Assembly (NCBI GenBank): GCA_902561765.1
Contig: CACEQR010000010.1
Location: forward strand, 1 to 36,976
Length of the DNA: 36,976 nucleotides
Direction: 5' to 3'
From: an uncultured Pelagibacteraceae bacterium
GTDB lineage: Bacteria > Pseudomonadota > Alphaproteobacteria > Pelagibacterales > Pelagibacteraceae
Below the pieces are notes generated by a model, which saw only the letters and a program-made list of their open reading frames with translations, did not search any database and had not been told where the DNA came from. The position numbers and the translations under genes were made by a program. Positions 8,742 through 16,992 of this stretch are shown one piece after another (within the stretch, counting starts at the first letter, position 1; each line of letters begins with the position of its first letter).

Positions 8742-9631
8742 TGGATTGGGATAAATTAAAAATTTTTCATGCGGTAGCTGAAGCTGGAAGTTTTACAAGT
8801 GCTACTGTTATACTAAATCTTAGTCAATCTGCAATTAGTAGGCAGATACAATCTCTAGAAGATGATTTAAAAGTAAAATTATTTGAGAGACACGCGAGAG
8901 GCTTAACACTCACAGATAATGGTGAATATGTTTATAAAACTGCTCATGAAGTTATTGGTAAACTAAAGGAAGTTGAGGCAACATTAGGTGATCAAAAACA
9001 TAAACCAACTGGAAAATTGACGATTACAACTGTAAGAAGTTTCGGTACTCATTGGCTTACCCCAAGAATTCAAGAGTTTATGCAGCTAAACCCTGAAATT
9101 GAAGTTGAATTAATTTTTGATGATAAAGAATTAGATTTAAGTACTAGACAAGCAGATATTGGTATTTTTATGCGAAGACCTAAACAACTTAATTATATTC
9201 AAAGAAAACTTATGGACATTAATTATCATATTTATGGATCTACAAAATATTTAGAGAAATATGGTATCCCAAAAACAATCGCAGATTTAAACAAACATAA
9301 ATTTATATCTTTTGGTAGAGGAGCACCCTCGCCAGTATTTAACCCTGATTGGGCATTAAAACTTGGAACAAAAGATAACAAAAAAAGAAAAACTGTTATG
9401 AAAGTAAATAGCGTTATGGGTTTACTTTTGGCAGTTGAAAGTGGCGTTGGATTAGCTGCCTTGCCAGATTACTTAGTTTCCTTATCTAGGAATGTAATAA
9501 AAGTTCTTCCAAGCACCGAAGGTCCAATAACGGAGGCTCATTTTGTATTTCCTGAGTCTCTCAAAAATGTAGCAAGAGTGACAACTTTCAGAAACTTTCT
9601 TTATAGTAAAATTTCTGAGTTTAAGTCCTAA
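8741..9631 (+). CDS. LysR-family transcriptional regulator
   Basis: A 296-residue LysR-type regulator. The N-terminal winged helix-turn-helix spans about residues 1-60 (MDWDKLKIFHAVAEAGSFTS, then QSAISRQIQSLEDDL and LFERHARGLTLTDNGE), followed by a coiled linker and a periplasmic-binding-fold effector domain (PTGKLTITTVRSFGTHWLTP; VESGVGLAALPDYL). LysR proteins usually act on a divergent target, but here the gene overlaps acuI on the same strand by one base, so it may regulate its own operon or a distant target. No inverted-repeat LysR box (T-N11-A) was convincingly placed. The effector is unknown; an acrylate- or propionate-related ligand would be a guess from context. Confidence 0.9.
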   Translation: MDWDKLKIFHAVAEAGSFTSATVILNLSQSAISRQIQSLEDDLKVKLFERHARGLTLTDNGEYVYKTAHEVIGKLKEVEATLGDQKHKPTGKLTITTVRSFGTHWLTPRIQEFMQLNPEIEVELIFDDKELDLSTRQADIGIFMRRPKQLNYIQRKLMDINYHIYGSTKYLEKYGIPKTIADLNKHKFISFGRGAPSPVFNPDWALKLGTKDNKKRKTVMKVNSVMGLLLAVESGVGLAALPDYLVSLSRNVIKVLPSTEGPITEAHFVFPESLKNVARVTTFRNFLYSKISEFKS

Positions 9632-9666
9632 TATCCATTAAAATTGATAATATGTGCGACATTATT

Positions 9667-9685
9667 GTGATTGATAATCATTCGC
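9667..9685 (+). promoter_or_regulatory. Fur-like box 1 upstream of the iron-binding protein gene
   Basis: GTGATTGATAATCATTCGC matches the classic 19-base Fur consensus GATAATGATAATCATTATC at 14 of 19 positions by hand count, including the whole central TGATAATCATT. It lies about 70-85 bases before the start of the iron(III)-binding protein gene, just upstream of the predicted -35. Fur binding itself is inferred; alphaproteobacteria may use Fur/Mur, Irr or RirA instead. Confidence 0.6.
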
Positions 9686-9686
9686 A

Positions 9687-9703
9687 TTGAGAATAGTTCT
9701 CAA
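9687..9703 (+). promoter_or_regulatory. Fur-like box 2, perfect palindrome over the -35 element
   Basis: TTGAGAA-TAG-TTCTCAA is a perfect inverted repeat with 7-base arms. Its inner part TGAGAAT-A-GTTCTCA resembles the 7-1-7 Fur motif, and the same bases also satisfy TGA-N9-TCA, the iron-responsive operator pattern described for RirA in rhizobia. It starts one base after box 1 and covers the predicted -35. Which regulator binds cannot be told from sequence. Confidence 0.6.
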
Positions 9704-9715
9704 AATCATTATAAT
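9687..9715 (+). promoter_or_regulatory. Predicted sigma-70 promoter of the iron-binding protein gene
   Basis: A -35 element TTGAGA at 9687-9692 and a perfect -10 TATAAT at 9710-9715 are separated by 17 bases. Transcription would start near 9722, giving a leader of about 30 bases. The -35 lies inside a palindromic Fur-like box, so repressor bound there would block RNA polymerase. Confidence 0.65.
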
Positions 9716-9734
9716 AAATAAAAACAATTAAAAT

Positions 9735-9749
9735 AGAGAGAGAGAGAGA
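9735..9749 (+). repeat. AG dinucleotide tract in the leader, purine-rich ribosome-binding region
   Basis: Seven AG units plus A (9735-9749) end four bases before the ATG at 9753. It is the only Shine-Dalgarno-like sequence before this gene, offering several overlapping GAGAG registers for 16S pairing. As a short simple repeat it could change length by slippage, but that would only alter leader spacing. Confidence 0.5.
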
Positions 9750-9752
9750 CTA

Positions 9753-10781
9753 ATGAAAAAAATATCTATTTCTGCATTAATTTTATCATTATTTATTTCA
9801 ACTTTTGCGATAGCAAATGAGGTAAATATTTTTAATGCTAGACACTATAAAGCGGATGGAGAACTTTATAGCAAATTTACAGCTGCAACTGGAATTAAAG
9901 TAAATTTAATTAATGGTAAAGCTGGAGCTTTAGAAAAAAGAATGATCGAGGAAGGGGAAGATTCTTCTGCTGATCTTTACATTACAGCAGATGCTGGAAG
10001 ATGTGGTGCATTTAAAGCAAAAGGGATGACACAAGGTGGATTAATATCTCCAACTATCAAAAATTCTGTACCAAAAAACTTTAGAACATCTCATTGGGTT
10101 GGTGTAGCTAAAAGAGCAAGAATAGTTTACTACGCACCAGAGAGAGTTAGTGGTGCTGAGTTATCAGGATTAACTTATGAAAGTCTAGCTGATCCAAAAT
10201 GGAAAGGTAGAATTGCAATAAGAGCATCTAGCAATATTTACAATAAGTCACTTGTAGCTTCATTGGTAAAAAATAATGGAAAAAAAGCAACTGCAGAGTG
10301 GGCTAAAGGTGTTGTTGCAAACATGGCAAGAGATCCAAAAGGAAATGATAGAGCTCAGATTATGGCAGTAGCAGCTGGAGAAGCTGATATTGCTGTTGCT
10401 AATACATATTACTTAGCACTTATGCTTTCAGGAAATAAAGGTGCAGAACAACAAGCTGCTGCAAAAAAGGTTAAAGCATATTTTCCTAATCAAAATGATA
10501 GAGGAACACATATGAATATTAGTTGTGCTGCCCTAGTAAAAGGAGCTCCAAATAAAGCAAATGCAATTGCACTTGTTGATTATTTGTTGTCACCAGAAGC
10601 TCAAGAACATTTTACTAATAATACTTTTGAATTTCCAATGATTGCTGGTGTTTCACCAAATCCATTAGTAGTAAACAATTTAGGTTTAGATTTTAAACAA
10701 GATCTAAAAACAAAAGTTTCTAGTTATGGAGCTAAACAAGCAGATGCGTTAGAAGTAATGACTGCTGCAGGTTGGAAATAG
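9753..10781 (+). CDS. futA: Iron(III) ABC transporter substrate-binding protein, FutA/IdiA type
   Basis: A 342-residue periplasmic ferric-iron-binding protein. A signal peptide covers about residues 1-21 (hydrophobic ISALILSLFISTFAIA, cleavage before NEV). The FutA signature NARHYKADGELYSKF-x-TGIKVNLI runs from 28, with H31 and Y32 as likely iron ligands, and the tyrosine pair Y219-Y220 (NTYYLALM) matches the iron-binding tyrosines of FbpA/FutA proteins. D-L-Y-I-T-A-D-A-G-R at 74-83 and the SPEAQEHFTN helix near the C-terminus are also typical. It binds Fe(III) for the permease and ATPase encoded at 11046-13725. Two Fur-like boxes and a strong promoter precede it, so iron repression is expected. 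Confidence 0.92.
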   Translation: MKKISISALILSLFISTFAIANEVNIFNARHYKADGELYSKFTAATGIKVNLINGKAGALEKRMIEEGEDSSADLYITADAGRCGAFKAKGMTQGGLISPTIKNSVPKNFRTSHWVGVAKRARIVYYAPERVSGAELSGLTYESLADPKWKGRIAIRASSNIYNKSLVASLVKNNGKKATAEWAKGVVANMARDPKGNDRAQIMAVAAGEADIAVANTYYLALMLSGNKGAEQQAAAKKVKAYFPNQNDRGTHMNISCAALVKGAPNKANAIALVDYLLSPEAQEHFTNNTFEFPMIAGVSPNPLVVNNLGLDFKQDLKTKVSSYGAKQADALEVMTAAGWK

Positions 10782-10804
10782 CATTGAGGGGTAAAAAAAA
10801 ATTT

Positions 10805-10954
10805 ATGTCTGATGTTAATTATAATAAATCAGCCCTACCATGTAACCCATGTGCTGAGGAGTGTAAAAAAATTAACAAAAGAATAAATAAAAGAAAATTT
10901 TCAGAGATAAATACTAAAGATTTTCCGCACATTCTAAAAGTATTCAATATCTGA
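10805..10954 (+). CDS. Small cysteine-containing protein inside the iron-uptake cluster
   Basis: A 49-residue ORF from ATG 10805; an upstream ATG at 10772 overlaps the end of futA and is less likely. The first part, MSDVNYNKSALPCNPCAEECKKIN, carries three cysteines in a C-x2-C-x3-C pattern, followed by a basic KRINKRK stretch and a hydrophobic end FPHILKVFNI. No family recognised. It lies 23 bases after futA and just before a strong terminator, so it would be made on the same iron-regulated transcript. It could be a metal-binding peptide or a chance ORF; no strong ribosome binding site is visible. Confidence 0.4.
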   Translation: MSDVNYNKSALPCNPCAEECKKINKRINKRKFSEINTKDFPHILKVFNI

Positions 10955-10965
10955 TTTTTCTTGAT

Positions 10966-10998
10966 AAAAGTGCCTATGTATCCTTCGTAGGCACTTTT
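10966..10998 (+). terminator. Rho-independent terminator after the iron-binding protein unit
   Basis: An 11-base perfect stem, AAAAGTGCCTA (10966-10976) with TAGGCACTTTT (10988-10998), encloses an 11-base loop and ends in a T run. It separates futA and the 49-residue ORF from the permease and ATPase genes, which would allow far more binding protein than membrane components. The A/T symmetry may let it work on both strands. Confidence 0.85.
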
Positions 10999-11045
10999 AA
11001 ATTGTAATATTGAGATTATATTAAGATTAAAAAAAAATTACTTAA

Positions 11046-12674
11046 ATGAATTCAAACAGACTAAATATATGGTTTCTAAGCTCTTTATTAGTTTCATTGC
11101 TTGTTGTTATACCAATTATAACTGTTTCAATAAGTTTTTTTGAGGAAACTTCTCGATATTTTGAAATTCTAAAATCTACGTTTTTATTTGAGTATATTTT
11201 TAATTCTGTATTGCTTTTAATTGGTGTTTTAATTTTAACTTTTATCTTGGGAGTAGGGGCATCATATTTAGTATCGTTTTATAATTTTCCTGGAGTTAAC
11301 TTTTTTAAATGGGCTTTAATTTTATCTTTTGCAATTCCACCTTATATATATGCATACTCATTGTTTGCTTTTTTTGATAATTACGGAACAGCATTTACTA
11401 TCTTAAAGACCTTATTTGGGGAAGGCGAATTTAATCAACATATACCTAAATTTGATGGCATGATCGGATTAATTTTATCGATTTCTTTTTCCCTTTATGC
11501 GTATGTTTATATTTTAGCAAGATCGTCGTTTCTTTATCAATCACAAAATTTTCTTGAACTTGGAAAAAATTTAGGTTTTTCAAAATTTAAGTCTTTTTAT
11601 TCTATAATTTTACCCGCAGCACGACCTGCAATTGTTGCTGGTCTATCTTTGGTTGCAATGGAAACATTAGCAGAATTTGGAGCTGTTGACTTTTTTTCAG
11701 TTAATACTCTTACAACAGGAATTTATAATGCATGGATAACATTTGATGATTTAGCTTTTGCAAATAGAATATCTTTTTTTCTACTATTATTTATATTTAT
11801 TTTATTTTTAACTGAAAAACTATCTAGAAAAAAAGCAAAATATCATTTGGACTCTAGAGGTGGATTTAAACAAAAAGAAAAAATAAAACTTTCAGGTATA
11901 AATTCTTTTTTTGCTTTCTTGTTTTGTTTTCTATTATTTTTTTTTAGTTTTTTGTTCCCATTAAGTCAAATGGTTTATTGGACTATTAAATTTCCAGAAA
12001 ACTTTTTTGATGTAAATGTAATTAATCTTTTATTAAACACTTTATATTTAGTAACACTATCCAGTATTGTTTTAATATTTTTCGCATTACTCTCAAATTA
12101 TGGTAATCGTGTTTCAAAAAATAAAACTCTTAATTTTTTATCAACACTATCAATATCAGGATATGCAATACCAGGCGTAATATTAGCGGTAGCCTTTATA
12201 ACTTTTATTGCATGGTTTGATAATACTATAATTAAATCCCTTGGTTTTTTATCCATAAAAAAAATATTTATTGGGTCAATTTTAGGTTTAATAATTGTTT
12301 ATTTCATTCGTTTTTATTCATTAGCATTTAATGGAATTAAATCTGGTTATGAAAAAATAAATCTTTCAGTTGATGAAAGTGCTTATCTACTTGGATATTC
12401 AAAAAAAAAGACTTTTCTCAATATCCACATTCCATACTTAAGAAATTCACTTTTATTTGTAATTATACTAATTTCGCTGGAAATAATTAGAGAATTGCCA
12501 ATTACTTTAGTTTTAAGACCTTTTAATTTTGAAACATTTGCAACAACAGCATATATTTCTGCATCAGAGGATATGCTTGAGGCTGCAGCAGTACCCTCAT
12601 TATTTTTAATTTTAATTGCAGCTTTTTTTATTACAATATCTTCTAAATATATTTTAAAAGATAATAATGAGTAA
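11046..12674 (+). CDS. sfuB: Iron(III) ABC transporter permease (two fused permease domains)
   Basis: A 542-residue inner-membrane protein of the FbpB/SfuB type, in which two permease domains are fused. About twelve hydrophobic segments are seen, with a hydrophilic break near residues 260-285. Each half has an EAA-type loop that docks on the ATPase: ELGKNLGFSKFKSFYSIILP in the first and DESAYLLGYSKKKTFLNIHIP in the second. It moves iron delivered by the FutA-like protein. It overlaps the ATPase gene by eight bases, indicating coupled translation. It starts 47 bases after the terminator, so it needs either read-through or its own promoter in 10999-11045, where I see only AT-rich sequence. Confidence 0.92.
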   Translation: MNSNRLNIWFLSSLLVSLLVVIPIITVSISFFEETSRYFEILKSTFLFEYIFNSVLLLIGVLILTFILGVGASYLVSFYNFPGVNFFKWALILSFAIPPYIYAYSLFAFFDNYGTAFTILKTLFGEGEFNQHIPKFDGMIGLILSISFSLYAYVYILARSSFLYQSQNFLELGKNLGFSKFKSFYSIILPAARPAIVAGLSLVAMETLAEFGAVDFFSVNTLTTGIYNAWITFDDLAFANRISFFLLLFIFILFLTEKLSRKKAKYHLDSRGGFKQKEKIKLSGINSFFAFLFCFLLFFFSFLFPLSQMVYWTIKFPENFFDVNVINLLLNTLYLVTLSSIVLIFFALLSNYGNRVSKNKTLNFLSTLSISGYAIPGVILAVAFITFIAWFDNTIIKSLGFLSIKKIFIGSILGLIIVYFIRFYSLAFNGIKSGYEKINLSVDESAYLLGYSKKKTFLNIHIPYLRNSLLFVIILISLEIIRELPITLVLRPFNFETFATTAYISASEDMLEAAAVPSLFLILIAAFFITISSKYILKDNNE

Positions 12675-13725
12675 AAATTTTTTAGAAATTAAAAATGTTG
12701 ATTTTATAGTTAGTGGTCAAACTAAAGTAAAAAATGTTTCTTTTTCCATTCAAAATGAGGGAGATATAATTTGTCTATTAGGTCCATCGGGAATAGGAAA
12801 AACTACAATTTTAAGAACTATTGCGGGCTTGGAGAAGATTGCTAATGGATCAATAACAATTAATAACAAGTTAATGTCCTCAAAAAACAAACATGTTGAG
12901 CCAGAGGATCGAAACATATCACTTGCTTTTCAAGAAAATAGTCTATTTCCACATTACAATGTAGAAAAAAATATTTTAATTGGTACCGAAAAAAAAAGCA
13001 AAAAGAAAAAGAAAATAAATCCAAAAGAAATAATTAGTTTTTTAAACTTAAAAAAAATATTAAACAAATATCCACATGAAATTAGCGCTGGAGAAGCTCA
13101 AAGAGCATCGCTAGCAAGATCGTTAGTTTCTAATCCTGATTTACTTCTCCTTGATGAGCCACTTTCGAATGTAGATCAAAGTTTTAAAGAAGAAATTCAA
13201 GTTGAGTTAAAACAATTATTAAGTAAATCTAAAATAACTACAATTATTGTAACTCATGATTCATATGAAGCTTTTTATTTAGGAAGCAAGTGTGGAATTA
13301 TTTTAAATAAGCAGCTTAAACAATTTGATGATCCATATAATGTTTATCATTTTCCAAATTCTATTGAGGTTGTAAATTTTCTAAATAGAGGAATTTTAAT
13401 TCCTGCAAAAGTAACAAGTGAGAATAGTTTAGAAAATAAAGATCTAGGAACAATTCAAGGTAATTTTGTAAAACATTATCCTAACGGTTCAGATGTAAAA
13501 CTCTTACTGCAACCCGAAGATTTAGAACATGATGACAAAAGCAATTTAAAATTAGAAGTTGTTGATCGTAAATTCAGAGGGACAAATTTTATATATACCC
13601 TTAAAACTGAAAGTAATTTACAAATTCCCGTTTTTGTACACTCTCATCATATTCATCAACATGAAATAGATGAAAAGTTTGGGATTAAAAGACCAATCCA
13701 CATTGACCACATTGTCTGTTTTTAA
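12667..13725 (+). CDS. sfuC: Iron(III) ABC transporter ATP-binding protein
   Basis: A 352-residue ABC ATPase of the FbpC/SfuC/PotA group. Walker A GPSGIGKTT is at 39-47, the Q-loop in LAFQENSLFPHYNV near 87-99, Walker B LLLLDEP at 159-165, the D-loop SNVD at 167-170 and the switch VTHDSYEA further on. The signature motif reads ISAGEAQR at 139-146 rather than LSGGQQQR, with Ala at the first glycine; similar variants occur in this subfamily. A C-terminal TOBE-like beta domain follows (residues about 240-352, LLLQPEDLEHDD). It powers iron import with the fused permease. A very basic insert (KKSKKKKKINPK at 109-120) is unusual and probably a solvent loop. Confidence 0.92.
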   Translation: MSKNFLEIKNVDFIVSGQTKVKNVSFSIQNEGDIICLLGPSGIGKTTILRTIAGLEKIANGSITINNKLMSSKNKHVEPEDRNISLAFQENSLFPHYNVEKNILIGTEKKSKKKKKINPKEIISFLNLKKILNKYPHEISAGEAQRASLARSLVSNPDLLLLDEPLSNVDQSFKEEIQVELKQLLSKSKITTIIVTHDSYEAFYLGSKCGIILNKQLKQFDDPYNVYHFPNSIEVVNFLNRGILIPAKVTSENSLENKDLGTIQGNFVKHYPNGSDVKLLLQPEDLEHDDKSNLKLEVVDRKFRGTNFIYTLKTESNLQIPVFVHSHHIHQHEIDEKFGIKRPIHIDHIVCF

Positions 13726-13752
13726 GTATTATTATACATTAACAATAAACCC

Positions 13753-16197
13753 ATGGATAAAGAATTACCAAAAAGTACAAAAGTTGTAGTTATTGGAGGT
13801 GGTGTTGCAGGCACATCATGCGCATACCATCTTGCTAAATTTGGTTGGAAGGATGTCGTTTTATTAGAAAGAGATCAATTGACATCAGGAACAACTTGGC
13901 ATGCTGCTGGTCTTATGGGCCAATTAGGAGCTTCATCAACTATAACAAAACTTAGAAAATATACTTTAGATCTTTACCAAGATTTAGAAAAAAAAACTGG
14001 TTTATCAATTGGATTAAAACAAAATGGAGCAATTACAGTTGCAACAACAAATGATAGAATGCAAGAGTTGCTAAGACAAGCAACTACAGCTCAATTATCA
14101 GATGTTGAAGTACAAGTTTTAGATAAAAAACAAACAAAAGATTTATACCCAGTAGTAAACAACGAGGACATTATTGGAAGTGTTTTTATGCCTAAAGATG
14201 GGCAGGCTGACCCAGTAGGTGTCACCAACGTTTTAGCAAAAGCGGCTAGGATGGAAGGTGCAAAAATTTTCGAAAAAACACCTGTTACAAAAATTTTGGT
14301 CAAAAATAAATCTATAGTTGGAGTAGAGACTTCACAAGGAAAAATAGATTGTGAGTATGTTGTTCTAGCTACCGGTATGTGGTCTAGGCAAATTGGTGAA
14401 AAAATGAATGTGAGTATTCCATTATATCCTAATGAACATTTTTATGTGATCACGGAGCCGATGAAGGATCTACCTACCAATTTACCAGTTTTGAGAGATT
14501 ATAATAATTGTCTTTATTTAAAAGAAGATGCTGGCAAAATGTTAGTTGGAATTTTTGAACCAAACGCCAAACCAGCATTTAAAGATACTGGTATTGTTCC
14601 AGAAAATTTTTCTTTTGGAGAATTGCCAGATGACTTTGATCATTTTGAACCTTATCTAAAAAAATCTTTTCATAGATTGCCAATGTTAGAAAATGCTGGA
14701 ATAAGAAAATTTTTCTCAGGCCCAGAATCTTTTACACCTGATACACAATATTTATTGGGAGAGACACCAGAGATAAAAAATCTTTTTACCTGTTGTGGTT
14801 TTAATAGTATAGGTATAGCAAGTTCTGGTGGCGCAGGTCGAGTTACTGCTGAATGGATGATCAATGGACATATTAATGAGGATATATTCTCGGTAGACAT
14901 AAAAAGATTTCAACAATTCCATTCTTCAAAAAAATTTATTATGGAAAGAGTGACAGAGACACTTGGTGATTTATATGGAATGCATTGGCCATATAAACAA
15001 CATAAAACTTCAAGGAACCAAATCACTTTACCATACCATGAGGAACTAAAAAAATTTGGTGCTTGTTTTGGATCTTCAGGCGGTTTTGAGAGACCCATGT
15101 GGTATTCTTTAAATGGTGCGAACGCCGAATATGAATACAGTTTTGGTTATCAAAATTGGTATCCATCTGCTGAACATGAGACCAAAAATACTAGAAAAAA
15201 TGTCGGTTTATTCGAATTAACACCTTTTTCTAAATTTGATGTTGCTGGAGAAAATGTCCATGATGAATTACAAAAATTGTGCACAGCGAATATAAAAGAT
15301 GTTGAGGGTAGATCAACTTACACTCAGATGCTAAATGAAGATGGTGGTATAGAGACAGATGTAACTATAACTTGCCTGACTAAAAATTATTTTAGAATTA
15401 TAGGTCCAGCTGCAACAAGAGAACACGATAAATTTCATATAAAAAAATACCTCTCAGAAAAAATAAACTTTAAAGATGTAACAGAGGATTTTGCATGCTT
15501 AGGATTGTATGGGCCAAATACTAGAAAACTATTATCAAATATAAGTGATGATGATTTTTCAAATGAAGGAATAAAATTTAGTCATGGTAAAAAGGTGAAT
15601 ATAGATGGAATTGATGTTTGGGCTCAAAGATTGTCATATGTGGGTGAAATTGGATTTGAGTTATACGTAAAAATAGAAGATAGCAAAAAACTTTTCTTAA
15701 CTATAGTCAATGAGGGTACAACTCATAATTTATCTCTATGCGGGGCGCACGCAATGGATATAATGAGAATGGAAAGTGGGTTTTTACATTGGGGTCATGA
15801 TATATCTCCTGAAGAGAATCAATATCAAGCAGGACTTCAATTTGCTATCAGTTATAAAAAAAATATTAATTTTATTGGAAAAGAAGCTTTATTAAAAATT
15901 AAAGATCAAAAACCAACAAAATTGTTGGCAATGATGGTTCTTAAAGATAATAAACCAGGACAACCTCTGCTACTTCATGAAGAACCGATTTATTTAGATG
16001 ATAAAATAATTGGTAGAACAACTTCAGGAAATTATTCATTTAACTTTAAAAAGAATATTTCTTTTGGTTATGTAAATTCTGGAAATACAATTGAAAATTT
16101 AATTGATAAAAATTTGTCTATTGAAATAGAAAAGAAAAAATATCCTGTTTCATTAATTCAAAAGCCACTTAATCAAAAAAATATTAAAAATGCCTAA
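13753..16197 (+). CDS. Dimethylglycine/sarcosine dehydrogenase-like flavoprotein (second copy)
   Basis: An 814-residue paralogue of the enzyme at 514-2853, same four-domain plan. FAD motif VVVIGGGVAG at 11-20, acidic E39, and GTTWHAAGL at 46-54 with H50, the expected covalent FAD attachment site. The FAO domain is followed by a GcvT-like folate domain from about 430 (NVGLFELTPF; SYVGEIGFELYV; a GNYS turn near the end). It differs clearly from the first copy around the active site and the FAO domain (for example LMGQLGASSTITKLRK versus [16 protein letters not shown]), so the substrates may differ. It overlaps a TauD-type oxygenase gene by one base, and starts 27 bases after the iron ATPase gene. 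Substrate unknown; sarcosine, dimethylglycine or another N-methylated acid are options. Confidence 0.85.
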   Translation: MDKELPKSTKVVVIGGGVAGTSCAYHLAKFGWKDVVLLERDQLTSGTTWHAAGLMGQLGASSTITKLRKYTLDLYQDLEKKTGLSIGLKQNGAITVATTNDRMQELLRQATTAQLSDVEVQVLDKKQTKDLYPVVNNEDIIGSVFMPKDGQADPVGVTNVLAKAARMEGAKIFEKTPVTKILVKNKSIVGVETSQGKIDCEYVVLATGMWSRQIGEKMNVSIPLYPNEHFYVITEPMKDLPTNLPVLRDYNNCLYLKEDAGKMLVGIFEPNAKPAFKDTGIVPENFSFGELPDDFDHFEPYLKKSFHRLPMLENAGIRKFFSGPESFTPDTQYLLGETPEIKNLFTCCGFNSIGIASSGGAGRVTAEWMINGHINEDIFSVDIKRFQQFHSSKKFIMERVTETLGDLYGMHWPYKQHKTSRNQITLPYHEELKKFGACFGSSGGFERPMWYSLNGANAEYEYSFGYQNWYPSAEHETKNTRKNVGLFELTPFSKFDVAGENVHDELQKLCTANIKDVEGRSTYTQMLNEDGGIETDVTITCLTKNYFRIIGPAATREHDKFHIKKYLSEKINFKDVTEDFACLGLYGPNTRKLLSNISDDDFSNEGIKFSHGKKVNIDGIDVWAQRLSYVGEIGFELYVKIEDSKKLFLTIVNEGTTHNLSLCGAHAMDIMRMESGFLHWGHDISPEENQYQAGLQFAISYKKNINFIGKEALLKIKDQKPTKLLAMMVLKDNKPGQPLLLHEEPIYLDDKIIGRTTSGNYSFNFKKNISFGYVNSGNTIENLIDKNLSIEIEKKKYPVSLIQKPLNQKNIKNA

Positions 16198-16988
16198 TGT
16201 TTAAAATTATTCCCAAAAAAAATAAGGCAGCAGAGATTATTTGTAATCTCAATAAAATTAATAAAAATGAATTGAAACAAATAAAATCTTCACTTGATAA
16301 ATATGGTATGATTTATTTTACTAAACAAAAGCTTAATTCTAAAACTTATATTAATTTTGCAAAAAAATTTGGTAAACCTGCTAACTATCCTAGATTAAAA
16401 GGATTAAATAAAAAATATCCACAAATAACTGTTGTACAAAGAAAATCTACAGACAAAGGCCCAAGTTTTGGTGAGCAATTTCATACTGACTCTTCATATA
16501 CAAAAAAACCTCCACGATACACGATGCTTCTATCAAAACTTGTACCTAAAAAGGGTTTTGCAAATACTGAGTTTTCTTCACAGTATTTAGCATATGAGAA
16601 ACTATCTAAAAATCTCAAAATTAGACTTAATAAATTAAAAGGGATTTACTCATCACATGGACCTATATCAATTACTACAGTTGAAAGAGAAAAAGAAAAA
16701 GGAAAAATTTTAAAAGAATTAATTGCTAGTCATAAGATTATTAGAACTATTAAAAATAAAAAAACTATATACTGTAGCCCTGGACACTTTATAAAATTTA
16801 ATACAAATATGACTAAACAAAAAAAAAAATTAAAGAATTTTTTATTTAACCATCAGACAAAAAAAAATTTTCAATATTCTTTAGAATGGGAAAAAGACCA
16901 GCTTGCTATTTGGGATAATAGAGCAATGCTTCATCAAGCTACTCCTTTTAAAGGAAATAGAATTCTTCACAGAATAACAATATTATAG
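16197..16988 (+). CDS. TauD/TfdA-family Fe(II)/2-oxoglutarate-dependent oxygenase
   Basis: A 263-residue oxygenase of the TauD/TfdA/gamma-butyrobetaine hydroxylase superfamily. The facial triad is visible: H96-x-D98 in EQFHTDSSY and distal H246 in NRAMLHQATPF, with R255/R259 in RILHRITIL placed to bind 2-oxoglutarate. The GFANTEFSSQYLAYEKL segment matches the TfdA pattern of a substrate-binding loop. It uses iron, oxygen and 2-oxoglutarate to hydroxylate an unknown substrate. It is translationally coupled (one-base overlap) to the second DMGDH-like gene and is followed four bases later by a transporter, so it probably acts on the same imported compound. Rather lysine-rich, as are its neighbours. 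Confidence 0.87.
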   Translation: MFKIIPKKNKAAEIICNLNKINKNELKQIKSSLDKYGMIYFTKQKLNSKTYINFAKKFGKPANYPRLKGLNKKYPQITVVQRKSTDKGPSFGEQFHTDSSYTKKPPRYTMLLSKLVPKKGFANTEFSSQYLAYEKLSKNLKIRLNKLKGIYSSHGPISITTVEREKEKGKILKELIASHKIIRTIKNKKTIYCSPGHFIKFNTNMTKQKKKLKNFLFNHQTKKNFQYSLEWEKDQLAIWDNRAMLHQATPFKGNRILHRITIL

Positions 16989-16992
16989 TCAA

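Noticed and set aside
12667..13725. Iron ATPase as degenerate because its signature reads ISAGE
   Set aside because: Walker A, Walker B, Q-loop, D-loop and switch His are all intact and the Ser and second Gly of the signature remain; this looks like normal subfamily variation.
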